Below are positions 51,225-57,815 of a stretch of DNA of 57,815 nucleotides, in pieces (the stretch's first letter is position 1; every line of letters begins with the position of its first letter). A program made the translations under genes and the position numbers. The DNA comes from an uncultured Prevotellaceae bacterium. Lineage in GTDB: Bacteria; Bacteroidota; Bacteroidia; Bacteroidales; Bacteroidaceae. The stretch is taken from positions 1-57,815 of the forward strand of contig CALFJG010000010.1 in the NCBI GenBank assembly GCA_937877625.1. Direction: 5' to 3'. Below the pieces are notes generated by a model, which had not been told where the DNA came from, ran no database searches, and worked only from the letters and a program-made list of their open reading frames with translations.

Positions 51225-52322
51225 CTATTTCACAAAAAGAATATCTGTTCTCTTGATTAGTTCTGAAGCATCATCAACAGCTGTTTCTTTCGGAATTTGA
51301 CATATTGTCGCTGTCTTTTCTTTGTATGTTTCCTTTATATACGCTAACTTCTTTGCCATATCGTCCACATCTGAGGCATCTATTACATATCCTATACCCA
51401 ACTTTTCCACCTTTTCGCAAAGGAACGTGCCAGGAGAAACGATGATAGGTTTCCTAAAATATATTGCTTCATAAAGCTTGTTTGGCTCGGCATAGCGAAT
51501 ACCAATGCGATTAGTGTCATAGGTTGCAATCAATACATCTATTTGCGCATATATAGTAGGTAATTCGTACGGGTTCTTAAATGCACCATGGAAATGAATG
51601 TTACTATATTTAGAAAGTGTAGCATATTTTTCTTGTTGATAGACATTATCATATACACCAAAGAAATGACATTCATGCTCAGGATGTTTATGCGCTATAT
51701 AGCTCGCTAATTGATATACAGAATGAAATCTTATACAACCAACAAAACCAAAACGAATACCTCCTATTTCTTTCGTTTTAGAAACAGGAGGCAAGGACGT
51801 GATGAGTGGATTGACTTTGTTGGGCTTTATTAGAGTATTCTCTGGATAAGGTGATTTTAATCCAAAATGATAAGAAAGAAATCCTTCTGAGGTATAGACC
51901 GTTAGTAAAGATCTTTTAATGATATGGTTCTGCAACTTTCGCTTAATCTTTGTGAGAAACGCATATTTCATTGTAGAGAGATCCGATTCCTCATAGATGA
52001 ACCGTCTATTGCTGTTTAGTTTATATGAAAAGAGAGCAATAAGCTCTCCAAAATAGTACCATACAACTTCTTTCTCTGACTTATAGCTGTCGTAAAGTCT
52101 TTTCAAAGACGAATAGATTATTCTAATACGCTTGATATAAGGCAAATCATTTGAAAAGGATGCTATGATTTCACAATCTTCTTTTCCTGCTATAGGAACG
52201 TTTAATCCTCGTTCAAAACCAAATACTTTAACTTCGTATCCAGCTCGTTTATATTCACCGATACGTTTGAAACAGCGTTGGCCATCAGTAGAACCAAGTA
52301 CAAAATATATCTTTTTTTTCAT
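51225..52322 (-). CDS. Glycosyltransferase, GT4-like
   Basis: 365 aa, GT-B fold pattern. The N-terminal Rossmann half starts KKKIYFVLGSTDGQRCFKRI. In the C-terminal half the strands IRFGFVGCIR and HFHGAF and the donor-binding motif IGIRYAEPNKLYEAIYFRKPIIV correspond to the EX7E-type region of GT4 enzymes (Glu before PNKLYE). It should transfer a sugar from a nucleotide donor to a growing lipid-linked glycan at the inner face of the membrane. Donor and acceptor are unknown. Lies between a 230-nt gap and the CapK-like gene. Confidence 0.8.
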   Translation of the reverse strand: MKKKIYFVLGSTDGQRCFKRIGEYKRAGYEVKVFGFERGLNVPIAGKEDCEIIASFSNDLPYIKRIRIIYSSLKRLYDSYKSEKEVVWYYFGELIALFSYKLNSNRRFIYEESDLSTMKYAFLTKIKRKLQNHIIKRSLLTVYTSEGFLSYHFGLKSPYPENTLIKPNKVNPLITSLPPVSKTKEIGGIRFGFVGCIRFHSVYQLASYIAHKHPEHECHFFGVYDNVYQQEKYATLSKYSNIHFHGAFKNPYELPTIYAQIDVLIATYDTNRIGIRYAEPNKLYEAIYFRKPIIVSPGTFLCEKVEKLGIGYVIDASDVDDMAKKLAYIKETYKEKTATICQIPKETAVDDASELIKRTDILFVK

Positions 52323-52509
52323 AAGTTCTAAAGAATAGTTATCACATAGCCATAATCAACTTAAGCAGTACTGCAAGGTTGCAATACTACTCTTGGAATA
52401 ATCACAAAGCCTAATATGGTTTAGGGATGTAGATAAATAGTTACTCTATGATTTTCCGCACCTCGTTAATACTGGCAGGAAATAGTAGATAAAGAAAATA
52501 AAGTTTTGA

Positions 52510-52530
52510 AAAAGGAATAAATATCCTTTT
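52510..52530 (-). terminator. Weak hairpin after a glycosyltransferase gene
   Basis: 7-bp stem (52510-52516 with 52524-52530, AAAAGGA/TCCTTTT), 7-nt loop, 22 nt past the stop of the gene at 52553 and within the 230-nt gap. It may attenuate but is too weak to count as a firm terminator. I see nothing else in the gap. Confidence 0.35.
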
Positions 52531-52552
52531 AATCCTCATTTATGCAAAAATG

Positions 52553-53686
52553 TCAAAACGCCTTAGAAGCTACTTCAAGGACTTTGTCGTTTTCCCAAAC
52601 AAATTTGTCTTTATTTTTCACCGTATTCTGCTTATACTCCTCATAATTGTCAAGCAGTTTAGTAATAGCATTTTTCAATTCAGATAAGTCTCTTCCATCA
52701 GTATTTGCTACTACTCCACATTGATATTGCTCAACGGTATTACGCATCGTCTCATTATTTCCAACAACTACTGGAACACCTAATCTTAACGCATAGAACA
52801 AGCGAGTTGCTTCACAATACATACGATTAGGATGACTGCTTTCGTACAGAACAATCGAAAATTTGGCATCCTTAATAATATATGGTATATCAATTGAGGG
52901 TATAGCACCAGTGAAAAAGACCCTTTCCGACAAAATCTTCCCATATTCTTTCTCCAAGATGATTTTTGCTTCTTTATGAAAGCCCCCAACTACTACTATT
53001 TTATAATTTGTAGTGTCTATTAAGGTCTTCACAGAGTTATAAGGAAATCTATCTAACATATTTAGCCCTTGACAATATACATATGGTTGGTTCTTACACC
53101 AGTCTTTAACCCTCTGAATAGATTCGGATGAATATGAGGGAACAATTACACTTTCTTGAGGATAGTTGTGTATATAGGAATGTTTATTTGCTTGTCTTAC
53201 GACACCTTTATCTACCAAATAATCAAGGCGCTCTTTATTTGCATGAATAATGTAAGAACACCTTTTTTCTATATACCAAAACACTCTTTTCATTATATTG
53301 CGTGATATGAAATGCTGTGGTATTTCGTGTAATTCCCAAATGATAGGTCTTTTTTTGTAAAGAAGGGGAAATACAAAGGCATATTCATCTACAACCCATA
53401 CAAGATTATAATCTTTAAGACTTTTTTTAAACCTTTTATAAAATTCGTATGCCTTTACGAATAAAAGTTTCCCTGACGATAGGTATTTTCTTGATTTTAG
53501 TGAAATAGATTTATAGGGAATACCATAGGATGTTGTACCAGTTTCTTCTCTGTTATCACTGAAAAGGACAAACACATTTACATTATATAAGGTAGATAGC
53601 GATAAGCAAACTTTTCTTATTCTATCATCGTGTTCTAAACTAATTCGGGTACTACAAACAAAAGCTATTTTCTTTTTGAAGGACAT
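52553..53686 (-). CDS. Glycosyltransferase, GT4-like
   Basis: 377 aa, GT-B fold. N-terminal half starts KKKIAFVCSTRISLEHDDRI and contains NLVWVVDEYAFVFPLLYKKR and the loop LHEIPQHF. The C-terminal half has VVVGGFHKEAKIILEKEYG, VFFTGAI and the donor motif HPNRMYCEATRLFYALRLGVPVVV, with Glu and an aromatic in the GT4-like place. The gene overlaps the flippase gene end by 22 nt (53665-53686). Donor and linkage unknown. AT-rich like its neighbours. Confidence 0.8.
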   Translation of the reverse strand: MSFKKKIAFVCSTRISLEHDDRIRKVCLSLSTLYNVNVFVLFSDNREETGTTSYGIPYKSISLKSRKYLSSGKLLFVKAYEFYKRFKKSLKDYNLVWVVDEYAFVFPLLYKKRPIIWELHEIPQHFISRNIMKRVFWYIEKRCSYIIHANKERLDYLVDKGVVRQANKHSYIHNYPQESVIVPSYSSESIQRVKDWCKNQPYVYCQGLNMLDRFPYNSVKTLIDTTNYKIVVVGGFHKEAKIILEKEYGKILSERVFFTGAIPSIDIPYIIKDAKFSIVLYESSHPNRMYCEATRLFYALRLGVPVVVGNNETMRNTVEQYQCGVVANTDGRDLSELKNAITKLLDNYEEYKQNTVKNKDKFVWENDKVLEVASKAF

Positions 53687-55065
53687 ATATTAAGATTGTT
53701 AATAGATAATTTACAAAACAAAGAAATACTCATTTGCAATTTGGAAATACCTACTAAAGGCCATTTCCAAGCATTGTATGACAACATAACAATTGAAGAA
53801 CCTATAATCAGCGACCATATTCCCAAATCTGTATATACTGCTAAAAGAAAACTTAACCCAACGGATAAGATTGATGAAACAATAAAACTTTTAGCATAAG
53901 GAAGCGAATTATATGTTGATAGGTACGAGGCAAACAGATTGTAAAACTTATAGACAAACATATAAGCCAACACAGCAACACTCATTCCGATACTTAATGA
54001 AAAGTCGGGACGAATCCAATATACAAGCGGTAAGCATAGTACTACCAAAGCACTAATCAATAGGTAAGAAGATATATATGTACCAATAGCTCGCGACATA
54101 GTCTTTTGGCTATTCTGAATATCATCGGTAATTGCATATTCCTGTAGCCTTGGTAAATAAGTAGAAAAAGGAATTGCTGCAACAGTACAGATCATTGTGG
54201 CTAATTGAACGGCTAAGCCGTACGAACCCGTAGAAGTTAGACCTAAAGCAAATGAACAGATTAGAGTATTAGCTTGGGTAGAAAGATAATTTGATAACGT
54301 CACTAACCCATCACGAGAAGCATTATACCAAATTGTATTAAACATCTTTTTTACTTCATTCCAAGATGTTTTAATAAATATCTGCTTAAGTTTTGAACCG
54401 ATATGTTCATAACGATAAAACATATAGTTAGAACAAATTCTTAATATGACAGCACTTGTAAAGAAACCTATGGAAATAGCCAACAAACCATAACCCATCA
54501 TTATGAGTACTATAGAGATGACAATCTGACAACTCTTTGATATAATTTGAGCTTGGTTATTCTCAGCAATAGCTCCAATACCTCTTAAAATGGAGGTGTA
54601 ATAGCTATATAAAAGGTTTAAAGATATTCCTAACGAAAAAATCAACCAACAGATGATGAGATTCTCGCGCTGTCCTATCTTCAATACATACCATGAACCA
54701 AATGATATAAGAAAGACAAATGCAATTAAAGCTATTATGCCATAAATACATTTACACGACTTGAGTATTACATAAAATGTATGCCAATCTATTTGTTGAC
54801 TATTAAGCTTAGAGATTTGTGATTTTTGTAGAGACTTTGCCCCACACCACACATAAGCTACATTACGTGCAAGGGTGGCAGCAAATCCAAAGTCTAATAA
54901 CACTACTAATTGACCTATAGCAGCAAACACATACCACATACCTAAATCTTCATTCGACAGATATTTAAGTATAAAGGGCAAAAGAATAATGTTGGTGCCT
55001 ACTCGAAAAAAGTTTCCGATATACGACCAGATAAAATCGCGAGAACCTATTTTAATATTAGCCAT
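53665..55065 (-). CDS. Wzx-like polysaccharide flippase
   Basis: 466 aa from the ATG at 55065 (MANIKIGSRDFIWSYIGNFF); the Met at 55101 adds a hydrophobic stretch unusual for the family. About 12-14 hydrophobic helices with the MOP/PST-family N-terminal signature NIILLPFILKYLSNEDLGMWYVF. It flips lipid-linked repeat units across the inner membrane. Its 3' end overlaps the downstream glycosyltransferase gene by 22 nt. Low sequence specificity is normal for Wzx proteins, so the call rests on topology, signature and context. Confidence 0.85.
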   Translation of the reverse strand: MANIKIGSRDFIWSYIGNFFRVGTNIILLPFILKYLSNEDLGMWYVFAAIGQLVVLLDFGFAATLARNVAYVWCGAKSLQKSQISKLNSQQIDWHTFYVILKSCKCIYGIIALIAFVFLISFGSWYVLKIGQRENLIICWLIFSLGISLNLLYSYYTSILRGIGAIAENNQAQIISKSCQIVISIVLIMMGYGLLAISIGFFTSAVILRICSNYMFYRYEHIGSKLKQIFIKTSWNEVKKMFNTIWYNASRDGLVTLSNYLSTQANTLICSFALGLTSTGSYGLAVQLATMICTVAAIPFSTYLPRLQEYAITDDIQNSQKTMSRAIGTYISSYLLISALVVLCLPLVYWIRPDFSLSIGMSVAVLAYMFVYKFYNLFASYLSTYNSLPYAKSFIVSSILSVGLSFLLAVYTDLGIWSLIIGSSIVMLSYNAWKWPLVGISKLQMSISLFCKLSINNLNICPSKRK

Positions 55066-55163
55066 TAAACAAATACATACAATTATAGCAAGAGACAACA
55101 AAACATAAATTTGAATTTGTTGTCTCTTTGGTTATACCATTGTTAATTATTTGTGTTATTAAC

Positions 55164-56624
55164 CTAATAACTTTCTTTATATGTCTCTTTCATTAGTGCT
55201 AATGAAATAGCGACACCACCAAGCAGAAGACTTTGGGCATAATTCCAATAAAAAATAAACCAAATGATACCAATTAATGCCCAGGCAGAACTACTAACTC
55301 GCTTGATTAGCGAAACAATGGTCGTATACATAAAGACAAGCCCGAACAATCCATGACGTAAATAGATTACACCCGTAGTTTCGTGCATAGCATAATAAAA
55401 CCCGTTGATGATCTGTTCGTCAGAGAAATTGTGTGCGCCCATTTGCTCCCAATATAAAAGATTGTTATGGTGTAAAGTCGTACCACCAAAGCCTTTGCCA
55501 AATAAGAAATAAAATGGTTTGTGCCAATACTCAATAGAGATGTTAATAAATTCATCAATACGGAATTTAGGAGAATCACCTATAGTATTAAACCACTCTT
55601 CAAAAGAGTTAAATGAAAAGACATTCAGAAAATCCATCATTCTTGTAAACTTCCATATTGTAAAGTCGCCTGTCAGTAGTGGTAAAATTAGTTCTGAGAC
55701 ATAGGGAATAAAAATCAGCGCAACGATACCAATTATTGATATTAAGAATATAGACCTGATGTGAAATGCTTTGATAAACAAGCACATAAATGAAGCCCCT
55801 ATAACAAAAAACCACTTACTTCCTATTATGTTGGGATAAAAAATCGATATAGTAATGAATGTTAGCGGAAGAAACAGAAAGCTAAACAGATTATTATTAC
55901 CCTTATAGTCCCATAATAATAAGCAAGGTATGAATGCAGAACATATAGGTGCAAGCATTAAGCCCTTTTCATCTCCATAACGAGCTGTTAAATCCAAACC
56001 TGCTGTTATAATTCCAGTTATGCCGACCCCCACTATAATAGAGAGGCAAAACTTAGATACATAATGCCATCTCTTTTCAGAACTAACAATTATCCCAGCT
56101 GAAAGTATTATGCTTGCAAGAGATCCATATCTCATTGTCTGTGTAATAGCAGCTGTAGGATATAGTGGAGTATACATTATATCATTATCGTTAAATATCA
56201 TTGCTATGATGATACTAACTATACCCGTTATTAAAAGATACTTTAACCAAATGCTATATTTACGAAAATACTTTGTAATACTTTCTTTATATGACTTCCG
56301 ATAAGAAACAAATGATAGGCATAGAATGATATAGCTTAATATCCAAAAAAGATATGAACCAACGAAAGGAGGTTTGATAAAAGAATAAAGGTTATTTGCA
56401 TTAGAAACGTCTAAAAAATCAACAATCTCCATTGAGCAAGAAGAAAACAATAGGTAACTTAAGAATGCACCTACAGGACGTTTTAATATAATAAAATATA
56501 GACAAACAGTATATTCTCCACAAGTCAATAATAATGACAAGGAAGAACTGTATGTGCTGGCAATACTTACCAAGCAAATACATACAACAATGCCTATTTG
56601 TCGTAATGATAGTGGTTCACTCAC
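55164..56624 (-). CDS. Wzy-like O-antigen/polysaccharide polymerase
   Basis: 486 aa. About 12 hydrophobic segments and a larger loop (about 330-435, FNSFEEWFNTIGDSPKFRID ... GFGGTTLHHN) between late TM helices; O-antigen ligase/polymerase proteins carry their active residues in such a loop, here with Arg/His/Asn. The start is GTG at 56624, overlapping the upstream glycosyltransferase stop (GTGA). Context with a flippase and glycosyltransferases makes a Wzy-type polymerase more likely than a WaaL ligase. Sequence alone does not settle it. Confidence 0.78.
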   Translation of the reverse strand: MSEPLSLRQIGIVVCICLVSIASTYSSSLSLLLTCGEYTVCLYFIILKRPVGAFLSYLLFSSCSMEIVDFLDVSNANNLYSFIKPPFVGSYLFWILSYIILCLSFVSYRKSYKESITKYFRKYSIWLKYLLITGIVSIIIAMIFNDNDIMYTPLYPTAAITQTMRYGSLASIILSAGIIVSSEKRWHYVSKFCLSIIVGVGITGIITAGLDLTARYGDEKGLMLAPICSAFIPCLLLWDYKGNNNLFSFLFLPLTFITISIFYPNIIGSKWFFVIGASFMCLFIKAFHIRSIFLISIIGIVALIFIPYVSELILPLLTGDFTIWKFTRMMDFLNVFSFNSFEEWFNTIGDSPKFRIDEFINISIEYWHKPFYFLFGKGFGGTTLHHNNLLYWEQMGAHNFSDEQIINGFYYAMHETTGVIYLRHGLFGLVFMYTTIVSLIKRVSSSAWALIGIIWFIFYWNYAQSLLLGGVAISLALMKETYKESY

Positions 56625-57658
56625 TTTAAGGCCTGCTCTAATTGACTGATAATTATGCTATCTGTTCTACTTAACTCAAAATTCCGAAAATCACTATTTT
56701 CGCTATCTATTGGGTTTTTAAGTATTTCTATCAACTCATTTATACTAAGAAATATCTTACACGAATGAGGGTATAATTTTGAGAAATACCGTGATATTGG
56801 CAAATCATTACATATTACAGGGATGCCTTTTGATAAAGCATCGTCTATTACCCCGCTATACCTTAATTGATAAGTATCCGGGTAAGTAATAAGAATTGCT
56901 ACGGCTCTTGTAAATAATTCATCATAAGCCTCACGTTCCAGAAATCCTGAAAATAATTCTACGTCCTTATCTTTAAGCGTTTTATTCTTTGTTCTTATAA
57001 CAAGTTTGTAGCGTAATTCAGTGTTTGTCGATAGAATTTTTTCTATCAATTCATCTATTAAGATACTATTATAAGCTTGTCCTATACTCAGAACAATATC
57101 TCGCTTTTTCAATTCTCTTTCTTGCGAGTTTACTATCTTGGGTTGATTAACTATATATACATTTTCAGGCAACACAGAAGTTTTTTTACAAAGACCTTCT
57201 TTTATAAAAGAGGCTAATACCAAATGCTTAAATTTATTAGCACGTTTGTTAAACAAATTCGTTTCATAGTCAGAGTTTAACATACGATCTATATCGTAAT
57301 GATGAAAAGCAACGATACTATTCTTCTTGAACAACCCAAGGCATTTTAATAAGCTCCGAGAATGAATGGATAAAAAAAGTATTGAAGAGTAGTCTATCTT
57401 TCTTATTTTCCATGCAATTTGCACAAGATTTAGAACATGTAAAAAGTATTTCAAATAGTCAATGCGCTTACTGTAAAAACGTTTGATTTTAATTGTTTTA
57501 ATCGTGTCAAATTTACTACGAAAATACTCTCCATCTGTAACAAGTATGATGTCTGCAAAAGTGCTTATTAAGTCTATATATCTCTCGTTAAGCTTTAAAT
57601 GACTTTTAGAATAGTGCATTTCTGCTATTACTATCGTAGGGCGCAACAGTTTATTCAT
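56621..57658 (-). CDS. Glycosyltransferase-like protein, first cluster gene in the window
   Basis: 345 aa. The C-terminal half has the GT-B hallmark strand KRDIVLSIGQAYNS, VELFSGFLEREAYDEL and YQLRYSGVIDDALSKGIPVI, which resembles the donor-binding region of GT4 enzymes, though the acidic pair is unusual. The N-terminal half contains the aromatic-rich IVAFHHYDIDRM. The function is inferred from this pattern and the neighbours. The ATG at 57658 follows a 109-nt leader after a promoter inside a palindrome. Overlaps the polymerase gene by 4 nt. Confidence 0.7.
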   Translation of the reverse strand: MNKLLRPTIVIAEMHYSKSHLKLNERYIDLISTFADIILVTDGEYFRSKFDTIKTIKIKRFYSKRIDYLKYFLHVLNLVQIAWKIRKIDYSSILFLSIHSRSLLKCLGLFKKNSIVAFHHYDIDRMLNSDYETNLFNKRANKFKHLVLASFIKEGLCKKTSVLPENVYIVNQPKIVNSQERELKKRDIVLSIGQAYNSILIDELIEKILSTNTELRYKLVIRTKNKTLKDKDVELFSGFLEREAYDELFTRAVAILITYPDTYQLRYSGVIDDALSKGIPVICNDLPISRYFSKLYPHSCKIFLSINELIEILKNPIDSENSDFRNFELSRTDSIIISQLEQALK

Positions 57659-57766
57659 CTCAGATATCTTGGTTCTTGTCAGCTTTTACTTTTTCTTTGT
57701 CTCATGGATGTTAATCCCCTTATTTTGAAAAACAGCCACTTCCAATGTTATCATAAACACTACCCC

Positions 57767-57799
57767 GCTCAAAAATAACGACCAATATTTTTGAGCAAA
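57767..57799 (-). promoter_or_regulatory. Promoter embedded in a palindrome upstream of the polysaccharide cluster
   Basis: Perfect 10-bp arms GCTCAAAAAT (57767-57776) and ATTTTTGAGC (57787-57796) with a 10-nt loop. On the minus strand the -7 box TATTTTTG (57770-57777) and TTTG (57796-57799) have an 18-nt spacer. The -7 box lies inside one arm and the -33 at the edge of the other, an arrangement suited to an operator. It could also be the terminator of a gene lying beyond the window edge. Confidence 0.55.
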
Positions 57800-57815
57800 T
57801 ATTTTTTTTTGGGGG

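Noticed and set aside
57767..57796. Invertible capsule promoter
   Set aside because: The arms are only 10 bp and 10 nt apart, too close to flank an invertible promoter segment.

Overview
The window looks like part of a chromosome of a Bacteroidales bacterium, most likely a Prevotellaceae member. The evidence is an S46 dipeptidyl-peptidase, TonB-dependent and outer-membrane beta-barrel proteins with carboxypeptidase-regulatory N-domains, a FadL/OmpP1 porin, a glycan-foraging gene set, a Prevotella-type C-terminal tail on the GH16 enzyme, and repeated TAnnTTTG (-7) promoter boxes, some with a TTTG-like -33 box about 20 nt away, as used by the Bacteroidetes primary sigma factor. Most genes are of medium GC. 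The last 8 kb (about 49.8-57.7 kb) is clearly AT-rich. I saw no tRNA, rRNA, CRISPR array or intact insertion sequence.

Layout. (1) 0-14 kb: a solitary AAA+/DUF4143 ATPase gene, a convergent terminator, then minus-strand genes: FadL-like porin, S46 peptidase, a ybjQ-like gene broken by one in-frame stop, and a row reading ABC ATPase > ABC permease > GntR regulator > outer-membrane barrel > secreted zinc metalloprotease. (2) 13.8-14.9 kb: about 1 kb without genes, holding a perfect 39-bp inverted repeat, a two-copy direct repeat and the dnaJ terminator. (3) 14.9-27 kb: grpE-dnaJ, and divergently a long plus-strand row (fatty-acyl-CoA ligase, prfB, a 46-aa membrane protein, CYTH protein, lipocalin-like protein, GH73-LysM hydrolase, HhH/beta-barrel protein, patatin) followed by a lipobox-bearing DegP protease. 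(4) 27-33 kb: RluA-type synthase and a TonB-dependent receptor, a small winged-helix protein, an array of helically phased A-tracts, aquaporin Z and an AraC regulator. (5) 33-38 kb: a tightly overlapped operon of DUF151-UVR nuclease, rsmE, an unknown anchored protein, an ABC ATPase and an FtsX-like permease. (6) 37.9-48.9 kb: GH29 and GH16 glycosidases, valS, a GH84 hexosaminidase and a TrpB2-type tryptophan synthase beta chain. (7) 49-57.8 kb: a group II intron scrap, a decayed reading frame, then an AT-rich minus-strand surface-polysaccharide cluster (three glycosyltransferases, Wzy-like polymerase, Wzx-like flippase, CapK-type adenylate-forming enzyme) with a promoter set inside a palindrome at its upstream end.

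How it fits together: housekeeping genes (chaperones, release factor, valS, rsmE) are interleaved with envelope and nutrient-acquisition functions. The glycosidases and surface receptors suggest a life on host or dietary glycans and peptides. The polysaccharide cluster looks horizontally acquired, with mobile-element debris at its downstream edge. No single locus is provably a new system. The items most worth a second look are the phased A-tract array, the 39-bp palindrome, the five-gene overlapping operon with an atypical ABC ATPase, the prfB gene whose usual frameshift site is fused in frame, and the interrupted ybjQ gene.
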